From contig QJYB01000039.1 of NCBI GenBank assembly GCA_003247835.1, positions 1 through 36,064 of the forward strand: a stretch of DNA of 36,064 bases. Direction: 5' to 3'. The translations under genes and the position numbers were made by a program. This stretch comes from Gammaproteobacteria bacterium. GTDB taxonomy: Bacteria; Pseudomonadota; Gammaproteobacteria; Pseudomonadales; Azotimanducaceae. Under the pieces are notes generated by a model that saw only the letters and a program-made list of their open reading frames with translations, was not told the DNA's origin and did no database searches. Of this stretch, positions 14,974 through 24,220 are shown piece by piece (position 1 is the first letter of the stretch; each line of letters starts with the position of its first letter).

Positions 14974-16047
14974 ATGTCCACGTCCGACCGCCCTGTCACG
15001 TTCCGCCCGTTCCGGTCCTGGTGCGTGCCGGGCAGCCTCATCACGGCCGCGCTGCTCGCCGTGTGCTCGTCTGTTGCGATGCCGGTCGCTGCCGACGCGG
15101 TGTCGGACTGCTACCTTGACGCCTTCGATCGGGAAGCCGACTCCGTGACGCTCGGCGAGCTCCGCCAGCGCTGCGCCGCGGCTGAAACCCATCTCACTTC
15201 CATCGCCGTCGCGCCGGCCGCGGATCCCCAGAAAAAGACACTGCCTGCGGAGCCGACCACATCCTTCACCCAGCAGATCGCCGCGGAACGGCAGAGCCTG
15301 GATCGAAGCTACAGCCTGACACCGCATCTGCCCAACTATCTGCTGCCCTACAGCCGGCGCAACGACCCCAACCAGCCCGACCTCCAGTCCACTCAGGGAA
15401 ACCTCGACCGGCAGGAAGCCGTGCTGCAGATCAGTGTCAAATTTCCGCTCTGGCGTCGCATGCTCCACACCGAGAACGACATTCTCTTCTCCTACACCAG
15501 CAAGTCCTGGTTCCAGGCTTACAACAGCGCCCTGTCCAAGCCTTTCCGGGAAACCAACTACGAGCCGGAGATCTTCTGGCGGCACTACGGGGGTCCGAAC
15601 CTGCCGCTCGGCGTGCGGATTGCCGGCTGGGATCTGGGCTACGACCACCAGTCCAACGGCCGCAGCGAGCCGCTCTCCCGCAGCTGGGACCGTGTCCTGG
15701 GTCGACTGGCGCTGGACGTCGCGCCGAATCTGTCCATGATCGTCAGAGCCTGGTACCGGATTCCGGAGGATCGGCAATCGGACGACAATCGGGACATCGA
15801 CGACTATCTGGGTTACGGAGACCTGAGAGCCATCTGGACACCGAACAAGAACACGTTCACCGCCATGTTCAGGCCGGGCACCGAGGAGCATGGCCTCGAG
15901 CTCACGTGGAGCTATCCCATCACCAAGCATCTGCGTCTTTACACCCAGTACTACGACGGTTACGGAGAAAGTCTGATCGACTACGATCAGAAGGTGAGAC
16001 GGATCGGTATCGGCTTCACCATCAACGACTATCTGCAGATCCAATGA
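14974..16047 (+). CDS. pldA: Outer-membrane phospholipase A1 (PldA family)
   Basis: A 357-residue outer-membrane beta-barrel lipase that removes acyl chains from misplaced phospholipids. Residues 1-40 form a long signal peptide; the barrel starts about residue 115 (HLPNYLLPYSRRND) and ends with the aromatic-rich YDQKVRRIGIGFTINDYLQ. The active site is GYDHQSNGRSEPLSRSWDR: H225 and S227 match H142 and S144 of E. coli OMPLA, and position 239 (Asn156 in E. coli) is Asp, giving a Ser-His-Asp arrangement. The ATG at 14974 has AGGGAG six bases upstream; a much longer in-frame extension overlaps the previous gene and is rejected. Its TGA overlaps the sulfatase ATG (ATGA). Confidence 0.92.
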   Translation: MSTSDRPVTFRPFRSWCVPGSLITAALLAVCSSVAMPVAADAVSDCYLDAFDREADSVTLGELRQRCAAAETHLTSIAVAPAADPQKKTLPAEPTTSFTQQIAAERQSLDRSYSLTPHLPNYLLPYSRRNDPNQPDLQSTQGNLDRQEAVLQISVKFPLWRRMLHTENDILFSYTSKSWFQAYNSALSKPFRETNYEPEIFWRHYGGPNLPLGVRIAGWDLGYDHQSNGRSEPLSRSWDRVLGRLALDVAPNLSMIVRAWYRIPEDRQSDDNRDIDDYLGYGDLRAIWTPNKNTFTAMFRPGTEEHGLELTWSYPITKHLRLYTQYYDGYGESLIDYDQKVRRIGIGFTINDYLQIQ

Positions 16048-17759
16048 GGCAGCGACCACACTGGCAGACGCCAGGTCCGAACCATTTCGATCGCGCCGGC
16101 CTGGTGCTCGCTGCTCTGCTGCTCTGCTGGGCCGGGAGCCTGACGGCGGCGACCCGACCCAACATACTCGTGCTGATGGCCGAGGACCTGAGCGCCCACG
16201 TCGGCGCCTTTGGCGATCCGGTGGCCCGCACGCCGCATCTGGACATGCTGGCTGCCGCCGGGGTGCGCTTTCCCAACACGTTCACCACCGCCGGCGTGTG
16301 CGCACCGAGCCGGGCGTCCTTCCTCACCGGCGTGCATCAGATCAGCCTGGGCGCCCAGCACATGCGGACTTCCACCTCGCCGGTCGCCACCTACCTGGCG
16401 GTACCACCGCCGGAGGTGAAGGCCTTTCCCGAGCTGCTGCGCGCTGCCGGTTACTACACGTTCACCGACCGCAAGCTCGACTACCAGTTCTCCGGCATCG
16501 GCGCCGGGTCCGGCCCCGAAAGCATCTGGGACGCGGAAGGTCAGCTCGACCCGCTTACCGGTCTACCCGAAGATCGGCCGTTCTTCGGCCTGATCAACTT
16601 CTTCATCACCCACGAGAGTGCGACCTTCACCCCCGAGGCGGTGGCCGGCACGCCCGGCGAGACCATGGCGAGGAAGGCATCCGCCGCCCGGGCGCGGATC
16701 CCGGACCGCACCGATCCGGACACCGTCGTCGTGCCGCCCTACTACCCGGACACCAAGGCGGTGCGCGAGCACATCGCCGTCGTCTACGACAACGTCCGTC
16801 TCATGGACGCCGAGGTGGGCCAGATCCTGAAACGGCTCACCGAGCTCGGCCGGACAGACGACACCATCGTCATCTGGACCACGGATCACGGCGATCCCCT
16901 GCCTCGCGCCAAACGAGAGCTCTTCGACTCCGGCATCCGCGTGCCCATGATCATCCGCTGGCCCGAGTCCCTGCGGCCGCCGGGGATGGTGCCTGGTACC
17001 CCGGACGAGCGGCTGATCAGCTTCGTCGACCTGGCGCCGGTGATCCTCGCCATGGCCGGCGTGCCGGCACCGGCCTTCCTGCAGGGCGCCGACGTGCTGG
17101 CACCGGACGCCCTGTCCCGGGAGTACGTCTATGCGTCCCGGGACCGGATGGACGAGCAGGCCGACCGGGTTCGCGCCGTCCGCGATGCCCGCTACAAGTA
17201 TCTGCGCTACTTCGATCCGGGCACCCCCGGCGCCGTGCACATCGCCTACCGGGATCAGGGACGCATCATGCAGGCCCTGTGGCGGGGTCGCGAGGCCGGC
17301 ACGCTCAACGCCGAGCAGTCACTCTGGTTCGAACCGCGGCCGGAAGAAGCGCTGTACGATCTCGCCACGGATCCCTATGAGCTCGACAACCTGGCCGGGG
17401 CACCCGATCAGCTCGCCATCCTCACCCGGCTGCGTTCCGCGTACGCGGCCTGGAAGATCCGGGTACCCGACCTCGGTGAGGTGCCTGAGGCGGAACTGGC
17501 GGAACGATTCTGGCCCGGTGGCGTGCAGCCGGTGACACCCACGCCGACGTTTTCCCGCCTCGACGACGGCCGCTGGACCGTCTCTGCCGAGGACAACGCC
17601 TCCATTGAAATCCGTCGCGACGACGGCGACTGGCAGCTCTACACCGGCCCTGTCGAATCAGGCGATGGGACGCTCACCGCCAGGGCCGTACGTTACGGCT
17701 ACGCGCTGAGCGCAGAGGTCTCCGCACTCGCGGAGACGTCCGCGCCGCCGGCGCCCTGA
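16044..17759 (+). CDS. Sulfatase (N-sulfoglucosamine sulfohydrolase-like), exported
   Basis: A 571-residue type I sulfatase. Residues 17-36 form a signal or anchor segment. RPNILVLMAEDLSAHVGAFG carries the first metal site and GVCAPSRASFLTG holds C86-x-P-S-R90, the sequence converted to formylglycine. The second metal site is in IVIWTTDHGDP, and YDLATDPYELDNLAG is the usual C-terminal substrate-site block. The overall pattern is closest to heparan N-sulfatase-like enzymes (SGSH type). About 70 residues after the sulfatase fold form a small beta-rich tail (TVSAEDNASIEIRRDDGDW). The start ATG overlaps the pldA stop. No formylglycine-generating enzyme is in the window. The 3' end overlaps the convergent LysR gene by 61 bases. 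Confidence 0.93.
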   Translation: MRQRPHWQTPGPNHFDRAGLVLAALLLCWAGSLTAATRPNILVLMAEDLSAHVGAFGDPVARTPHLDMLAAAGVRFPNTFTTAGVCAPSRASFLTGVHQISLGAQHMRTSTSPVATYLAVPPPEVKAFPELLRAAGYYTFTDRKLDYQFSGIGAGSGPESIWDAEGQLDPLTGLPEDRPFFGLINFFITHESATFTPEAVAGTPGETMARKASAARARIPDRTDPDTVVVPPYYPDTKAVREHIAVVYDNVRLMDAEVGQILKRLTELGRTDDTIVIWTTDHGDPLPRAKRELFDSGIRVPMIIRWPESLRPPGMVPGTPDERLISFVDLAPVILAMAGVPAPAFLQGADVLAPDALSREYVYASRDRMDEQADRVRAVRDARYKYLRYFDPGTPGAVHIAYRDQGRIMQALWRGREAGTLNAEQSLWFEPRPEEALYDLATDPYELDNLAGAPDQLAILTRLRSAYAAWKIRVPDLGEVPEAELAERFWPGGVQPVTPTPTFSRLDDGRWTVSAEDNASIEIRRDDGDWQLYTGPVESGDGTLTARAVRYGYALSAEVSALAETSAPPAP

Positions 17760-18679
17760 GTCGCCGCCGGCACATCTCCACCGAAACGGTCAGCCAGGCT
17801 CTCGGCCAGCGTGTTGAACACCAGGCGCAGCAGCTGCTGCTGACGCACGGCTGGACGCGCCACGAGCCAGATGTCCAGGGCGACGGCCTCCGGCACCTCG
17901 AGGAATACCGGCAGCAGCCCGGGTGTCTGCAGCGCCAGATAGTCGGGCAGGCCGACGATGCCCCAGCCCAGAGCCGCAGCCCGCCGCTGACTCTGCAGCG
18001 AGTCCGTGCGGACCACGAGCTGTGCATCCGACACCCGGTATCCCATCCGATCCAGCGCCTGGCTGAAGCCGCGCGTCGACAGCCCGTCGATGAACCGGTG
18101 CCCGGCGAGGTCGGCGAGATCCGGAACCCCGTAGTGGTCGACATAGGACTGGCTGACCCAGGCACCCATGGGCAGGGCACCCACCCGCCGGCAGACCAGC
18201 TCGCTCTGATCGGGCCGGACGTGACGCACGGCGATGTCGGCTTCCCGCTGCAGCAGGTTCAGGCGCTGCGGAGAGACGATCAGCTCAATGTGGCGGTCGG
18301 CCGCCCCGTCCAGGTCCTTCAGCGGCGCCAGCAGCTCCGGGATCAGATCGTTGAAGACTTCGGCGATGGTGATTCGGACCCGTCCGGTGGTGTCCGAACG
18401 GACGGATTCGCTCACGGACTCCAGGGTCATTGCCTCGCGGCGCATCCGCTCCGCCACTTCCGCGAGCCGCTGGCCTGAGTCGTTCAGGCTGAGCCCGGCG
18501 GCCGTGCGCTCGAAGAGCACCACCCCGAGCTGCGACTCCAGCTGCTGAACGTGCCGGGCCACCGTCGGGTGGGCAAGCTCCAGAGATCGGGCGGCACCGG
18601 CGAGACTGCCGGCCTCCACCACGGAGATGAAGGTCCGGACCAGATTCCAATCCACCTCGTAGCCCGGAGCCAGTGACAT
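17699..18679 (-). CDS. LysR-family regulator
   Basis: A 326-residue LysR-type regulator of the CrgA/GcvA-like group: the helix-turn-helix is WNLVRTFISVVEAGSLAG, AARSLELAHPTVARHVQQLE and SQLGVVLFERTAAGLSLN, followed by the effector domain with ADIAVRHVRP and LGWGIVGLPDYLA. The ATG at 18679 has GAGGAAGG six bases upstream; the in-frame extension to 18733 has none. It is divergent from the small secreted protein at 18905 and overlaps the sulfatase gene tail to tail. It probably regulates itself and the divergent gene through the palindromes in the shared spacer; whether it also controls the sulfatase operon is open. Confidence 0.92.
   Translation of the reverse strand: MSLAPGYEVDWNLVRTFISVVEAGSLAGAARSLELAHPTVARHVQQLESQLGVVLFERTAAGLSLNDSGQRLAEVAERMRREAMTLESVSESVRSDTTGRVRITIAEVFNDLIPELLAPLKDLDGAADRHIELIVSPQRLNLLQREADIAVRHVRPDQSELVCRRVGALPMGAWVSQSYVDHYGVPDLADLAGHRFIDGLSTRGFSQALDRMGYRVSDAQLVVRTDSLQSQRRAAALGWGIVGLPDYLALQTPGLLPVFLEVPEAVALDIWLVARPAVRQQQLLRLVFNTLAESLADRFGGDVPAATQGAGGADVSASAETSALSA
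17718..17737. terminator. Hairpin inside overlapping 3' ends of sulfatase and LysR genes
   Basis: GTCTCCGC at 17718-17725 and GCGGAGAC at 17730-17737 form a perfect eight-base stem with an ACTC loop. It lies within the 61-base overlap of the two convergent coding regions, where a bidirectional terminator would be expected, but there is no T run. It encodes the EVSALAET and similar DVSASAET segments on the two strands. Confidence 0.4.
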
Positions 18680-18791
18680 GGGCACCTTCCTCGTAGTCGC
18701 GAGCCACGGCCCTGCGCCGCGAGGGGCGCGCACTGCCCGCTCAGGACGAGCACGCCGCCGCAGACAGGTCGTTGACGGTGTAAAAAATCCG

Positions 18792-18804
18792 AGAAACCGT
18801 TTCT
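18792..18804. promoter_or_regulatory. Palindromic operator candidate overlapping LysR -10 box
   Basis: AGAAACCGTTTCT is a perfect palindrome around a central base (arms AGAAAC and GTTTCT). It overlaps the minus-strand -10 candidate of the LysR gene, so binding here would repress that gene. Candidate only. Confidence 0.4.
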
Positions 18805-18828
18805 ACGTTACTTTTCTTCCCACGTCAA
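18800..18828 (-). promoter_or_regulatory. Candidate promoter of the LysR gene
   Basis: On the minus strand TTGACG (18828-18823; 5 of 6) is followed after 17 bases by TAGAAA (18805-18800; 4 of 6). The coding start is 120 bases downstream, leaving a fairly long leader. Confidence 0.4.
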
Positions 18829-18837
18829 CGCCGTATC

Positions 18838-18852
18838 GTTACTTTAAGTAAC
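18838..18852. promoter_or_regulatory. Palindromic operator candidate GTTACTT-T-AAGTAAC
   Basis: A perfect 15-base inverted repeat with seven-base arms around one central T. A single half-site GTTACTT recurs at 18807-18813, 31 bases upstream. It lies between the LysR promoter candidate and the secreted-protein gene, a place suited to regulate both. Candidate only. Confidence 0.5.
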
Positions 18853-18904
18853 ACATCCGAGCCCCCGGTCGGATGGAGGAGACCAACCACCAAGGATGTA
18901 CACG

Positions 18905-19252
18905 ATGAAAGCACCCCTGATTTTTACAGCCACCACCGTACTCGCCCTGACCCTGGGCGCCCAGGCCGAGGCTCGTACCAGCACCGCGTCCGAGTATCGC
19001 GGCTACCAGGCCTGCCTGGAGGCCAGTGCCGGGAACCTCAATGGGCTGGTGACGGATCGAACCTATCTGCTCAACGAGCAGGACGGACAACGGACCTACT
19101 ACATCAACGCCACCGCCTGGGAGAGCGGCGAGCGGGTCAGCGTGGCGCTCCGCTGCGAGACCAACCGCGGCGGCCGCGTGCTCAGCACCGCCGAGCCCGC
19201 CTACGCCCGCTACGTTCCGGCCGGTGACACGGTACAGATCGCCCGCCAGTGA
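18905..19252 (+). CDS. Small secreted protein of unknown function
   Basis: A 115-residue protein with a clear signal peptide (MKAPLIFTATTVLALTLGAQA, shown here as start of the protein through Ala) and a mature part of about 93 residues. Two Cys, in YQACLEAS and ALRCETN, could form a disulfide. I do not recognise the family; the pattern YRGYQACLEASAGNLNGLV is a possible search seed. An ATG three codons upstream (18896) is the alternative start; AAGG lies nine bases before the chosen one and GGAGGAG 13 bases before the other. It is divergent from the LysR gene and followed by a strong terminator, so it is a single-gene transcript. Confidence 0.75.
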   Translation: MKAPLIFTATTVLALTLGAQAEARTSTASEYRGYQACLEASAGNLNGLVTDRTYLLNEQDGQRTYYINATAWESGERVSVALRCETNRGGRVLSTAEPAYARYVPAGDTVQIARQ

Positions 19253-19324
19253 GGACGACTCCACGCTGACGAACGAACGTTCGGTACCCCGTCGAGCCCA
19301 ACCCCTCCGGTGCACGACGGTCTC

Positions 19325-19349
19325 GGGGCTGCCACGCAGCCCCTTTTTT
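19325..19349 (+). terminator. Rho-independent terminator
   Basis: GGGGCTGC and GCAGCCCC form an eight-base-pair GC-rich stem with a CAC loop, directly followed by six T (19344-19349). It ends the transcript of the small secreted protein. The same stem lies 32 bases beyond the stop of the convergent solute-binding-protein gene. Confidence 0.92.
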
Positions 19350-19380
19350 ATCGCCGATCGTCAGCGATTACTCACTTACT

Positions 19381-21153
<1,773 letters not shown>

Positions 21154-21195
21154 CCCCGTCCCCTCTGAATCGAATCGGCTCACATCAAAACCCGT

Positions 21196-21468
21196 TTAAC
21201 CCCAGCGCATCAAGGCGATACCCGCCACCAGCGCCAGCACGCTGGCGATGACCACTGGTGCATCGGTGAAAGCGAGCCACAGCACGTGCAGGAATGCCGC
21301 AGTGAGCAGCGCGATGAAGAACCGGTCGCCGCGGGTGGTCACCATCGGCAGAACGCCCCGGCGCGCCACACTCGGCGAGACCCGCTCCCAGACCGTCATC
21401 ACCACCAGCGACAGCGCAACGGCTGCGAAGAAGATCGCCGTCGGCAGTGTCCAGGCCATCCAGCTCAC
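21196..21468 (-). CDS. DUF2160 small membrane protein of glycerol-type ABC transporter
   Basis: A 90-residue protein with three hydrophobic segments. WMAWTLPTAIFFAAVALSLV, MTVWERVSP, RRGVLPMVTTRGDRFFIALL and the ending IALMRWG follow the DUF2160 family, which is almost always found between the permease and binding-protein genes of this kind of transporter. The start is the GTG at 21468 with GAGG eight bases upstream, ten bases after the permease stop; the in-frame extension to 21501 would overlap the permease. Its role in the transporter is not known; it may be an extra subunit. Confidence 0.85.
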   Translation of the reverse strand: MSWMAWTLPTAIFFAAVALSLVVMTVWERVSPSVARRGVLPMVTTRGDRFFIALLTAAFLHVLWLAFTDAPVVIASVLALVAGIALMRWG

Positions 21469-21478
21469 GACGCCGGCC

Positions 21479-22294
21479 TCACGAGACCCGCCCCAGCGCA
21501 AAGCCCTTCACCAGGTGCCGGCGGACGAACCAGACCACGGCGATCCCGGGCAGGATGGTGAGCACGCCCGCCGCCGCGAGCACGCCCCAGTCAATGCCGG
21601 AAGCGCTCACCGTGCGTGTCATCACCACGACGATGGGCTTGGCCTCGCTGCCGGTGAGCGTGCGCGCCAGCAGCAGCTCCACCCAGCTGAACATGAAGCA
21701 GAAGAACACCGTCACGCCAATGCCACCGCGGATCACCGGCAGGAAGATGCGGAAGAAGAAGTAGGGCAGGCTGTGACCGTCGATGCGCGCCATCTCGTCG
21801 AGCGAGCGCGGCACGGCAGACATGAAGCCTTCGAGAATCCACACCGACAGCGGCACGGTGAACAGGCAATGGGCCAGCGCCACGGCCAGTGGCGTGTCGA
21901 ACAGCCCCACCGCCGAATAGAGCTGAAAGAACGGCAGCAGGAATACGGCCGGTGGCGCCATCCGGTTGGAGAGCAGCCAGAAAAAGAGATGCCTGTCGCC
22001 TGTGAACCGGTAACGGGAGAACGCATAGGCCGCGGGCAGCGCCACGCTCACCGAGATGATCGTGTTGATGGCCACGTAGCTGAGCGAGTTGAGAAATCCT
22101 TCGTACCAGACCGGGTTCGTGAAGATCTCGGTGAAGTTCGCGACGGTGAAGGCGCCTTCGCCGAAGGCGGCGCCTTCGCCCGCGAGGATGGCGGCGTTCG
22201 GTTGCAGCGCCAGTCGGACCAGCCAGTAGATGGGCAGCGCCAGATAGAGACCGTACAGCCAGAGCAGCCAGCGGGCGCGGGGCAGGGCGCTCAC
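21479..22294 (-). CDS. glpQ: ABC transporter permease (GlpQ-like)
   Basis: A 271-residue inner-membrane permease of the carbohydrate uptake type (MalG family) with about six membrane segments. The EAA-loop region is EGFMSAVPRSLDEMARIDGHSLPYFF, the coupling helix for the ATPases. LLSNRMAPPAVFLLPFFQLY and FFCFMFSWVELLLARTLTGSEAKP are typical of the GlpQ-type permease. The start GTG at 22294 overlaps the TGA of the other permease (GTGA). The symbol rests on gene order and resemblance. Confidence 0.88.
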   Translation of the reverse strand: MSALPRARWLLWLYGLYLALPIYWLVRLALQPNAAILAGEGAAFGEGAFTVANFTEIFTNPVWYEGFLNSLSYVAINTIISVSVALPAAYAFSRYRFTGDRHLFFWLLSNRMAPPAVFLLPFFQLYSAVGLFDTPLAVALAHCLFTVPLSVWILEGFMSAVPRSLDEMARIDGHSLPYFFFRIFLPVIRGGIGVTVFFCFMFSWVELLLARTLTGSEAKPIVVVMTRTVSASGIDWGVLAAAGVLTILPGIAVVWFVRRHLVKGFALGRVS

Positions 22295-23160
22295 CGCTCA
22301 CCCCGCTCGGCGATCACGCTCGTGTAGAAGAGCCAGCAGAGCAGCAACACGACCAGGAAGTAGAGCACGGAGAATGCGGCTGCCGGGCCCAGATCGAACT
22401 GACCCACGGCCATGGTGGTCAGGTACTGGGACAGGAACGTGGTGCTGTTGCCCGGGCCGCCGCCGGTGAGCACGAAGGGTTCGGTGTAGATCATGAAGCT
22501 GTCCATGAGGCGGAGCAGCACGGCGATCACCAGCACGGATTTCAGACGCGGCAGCTCCACATGCCGGAATACCTGCACACCGCTCATGCCATCCATGGCC
22601 GCCGCCTGATAGCACTGCCCGGGAATGGCCGTGAGCCCTGAGAACGCGAGCAGCGCCACCAGCGACGTCCAGTGCCAGACGTCCATCATGAGCAGGGTGA
22701 TCCAGGCGTGCAGCGGTTCGGCCGTGTAGTTGAACGGAATCCCCAGTTCGTTCACCGCACGGCCGAGGAGCCCGATGTCCGGCCGGGCGAAGAGCTGCCA
22801 GATGGTGCCGACCACGTTCCAGGGGATGAGCAGCGGTACGGCGAGCAGCACCAGCAGCACGCCGACCCAGCGGCCGTCCCGGGGCAGGGCGCGCGCCACC
22901 AGGATACCGAGCGGTACCTCCAGCGCGAGCACGGCGGCGCTGAAGCCCAGCTGGCGCACGAGCGCGTCGAGAAAGCGCGGATCCCTGAGCGTCTCCCGAT
23001 ACCAGTCGAAGCCGACGAACAGCCGCGTGTGCACGTCGAAGATGTCCTGCACCGAGTAGTTCACCACCGTCATGAGCGGAATCACCGCGCTGAACGCGAC
23101 GACCAGCAGCACCGGCAGCACGCCGAGCCAGGCACGGTTGTCAGGCATGGTTTCAGGCAT
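22291..23160 (-). CDS. glpP: ABC transporter permease (GlpP-like)
   Basis: A 289-residue inner-membrane permease of the MalF type. Hydrophobic segments start at AWLGVLPVLLVVAFSAVIPLM; the EAA-like loop is CYQAAAMDGMSGVQVFRHVELPRL. VNYSVQDIF and FVLTGGGPGNSTTFLSQYL are seen in sugar and polyol permeases. The ATG at 23160 has GGAGG ten bases upstream and overlaps the ATPase stop by eight bases; an ATG four codons later is the alternative. It is coupled to the second permease. Confidence 0.88.
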   Translation of the reverse strand: MPETMPDNRAWLGVLPVLLVVAFSAVIPLMTVVNYSVQDIFDVHTRLFVGFDWYRETLRDPRFLDALVRQLGFSAAVLALEVPLGILVARALPRDGRWVGVLLVLLAVPLLIPWNVVGTIWQLFARPDIGLLGRAVNELGIPFNYTAEPLHAWITLLMMDVWHWTSLVALLAFSGLTAIPGQCYQAAAMDGMSGVQVFRHVELPRLKSVLVIAVLLRLMDSFMIYTEPFVLTGGGPGNSTTFLSQYLTTMAVGQFDLGPAAAFSVLYFLVVLLLCWLFYTSVIAERGER

Positions 23161-24220
23161 CCGCGCCGATCCTCCAGCCGTCCCGGAAGCAGACCAGCCG
23201 CTCCGGCCGGATGCGCAACCGCCCCGGACCCGTCGAGATGCCATCCAGCACCTGTCGGGTGATGATCGACGTGCTGCCCAGATCCGCCATCACCAGGCCG
23301 AGCAGGTGCTCGCGCTCGGCACCTAGCGTGCGCATACCTGTTATCCGCACCGGCAGGCCGTCGCCACCATCGCCGCTCGTCAGCGTGGCCCACTCCGGAC
23401 GGAAACCGACGCGGCAGGGACCACTCGCTGCCTTCAGCTGCCCGATCCGGTGACCACCGGCCAGACAGTCGCTGCCACGGATCTCACCGTCCAGCAGGTT
23501 CATGCCCGGGCTGCCGACAAAGTACCCCACGTGCTCGTGAGCAGGCTCCTCCAGCAGCTCGCGAGGCGCTGCCGTCTGCAGAATACGACCGGCGTGCAGC
23601 ACGCTGACGCGGTCCGCAAAGGTCAGCGCCTCGGTCTGATCATGAGTGACGTAGATCATGGTGGCACCAAGATCCCGCTGCACGGCTTTCAGGGTCTGCC
23701 TGAGGCGCCACTTGTACGCCGGCTCCGCGGCGGTCAGCGGCTCGTCGAGCAGCACCAGCGAGACATCCGGACGTGTCAGCGCCCTGGCGATGGCAACGAG
23801 CTGTTTCTCCACCAGGGTCAGCGCCGCTGGGCGCCGGCCGAGCAGGGCCGTGACCGACAGGCGCTCGGCGATTTCAACCACACGCTGCCGCTGTGTCGCG
23901 GCAGGCAGCTCCCGCATGGGAAAGGCCAGGTTGTCGGCGACCGTCATCGCCTCGTAGAGGACGGGAAACTGGAATACCTGGGTCACCCGTCGCGGCCAGG
24001 GTGGCATCGTTCCCACATCCCGGCCGTCGAAGAATATGCACCCGGGCGCCGATGGCAGCAGGCCTGACAGCAGGTTCAGAAGCGTTGACTTACCGGCGCC
24101 GGAGCTGCCGAGCAGCGCATGCGCCTCACCGCGCCTCACGTCGAGCGAAAGCCCGGACAGGGTTTCCTCACGCGCGCCCGGATAGCGGAAGCTGAGGTTG
24201 TCGAGCCGCACCTCAGCCAA
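23153..24220 (-). CDS. glpT: ABC transporter ATPase with degenerate signature (GlpT-like)
   Basis: A 355-residue ATPase of the sugar-uptake class with a C-terminal regulatory domain. Walker A is GSSGAGKST (residues 38-46), Walker B LVLLDEP with D159 and E160, and the H-loop is YVTHDQTEALTFADRV. The ABC signature, normally LSGGQ, reads LTLVE (134-138), so this subunit cannot form a normal composite site on that side; GlpT-type proteins are known to be altered here. I chose the TTG at 24220 because it gives MAEVRLDNLSF, the usual start, and GAGG lies nine bases upstream; a GTG at 24235 is the alternative. The gene overlaps the end of the other ATPase gene. Confidence 0.88.
   Translation of the reverse strand: MAEVRLDNLSFRYPGAREETLSGLSLDVRRGEAHALLGSSGAGKSTLLNLLSGLLPSAPGCIFFDGRDVGTMPPWPRRVTQVFQFPVLYEAMTVADNLAFPMRELPAATQRQRVVEIAERLSVTALLGRRPAALTLVEKQLVAIARALTRPDVSLVLLDEPLTAAEPAYKWRLRQTLKAVQRDLGATMIYVTHDQTEALTFADRVSVLHAGRILQTAAPRELLEEPAHEHVGYFVGSPGMNLLDGEIRGSDCLAGGHRIGQLKAASGPCRVGFRPEWATLTSGDGGDGLPVRITGMRTLGAEREHLLGLVMADLGSTSIITRQVLDGISTGPGRLRIRPERLVCFRDGWRIGADA

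Noticed and set aside
14368..16047. 559-residue PldA with long N-terminus
   Set aside because: The extension runs out of frame through the RT0821-like gene; the ATG at 14974 has a clear ribosome-binding site and is followed by a signal peptide.
14761..16059. 432-residue minus-strand open frame opposite pldA
   Set aside because: It has no recognisable domain, an odd Val/Arg/Gly-rich composition, and lies fully antisense to a well-supported gene; long antisense frames are common in GC-rich DNA.
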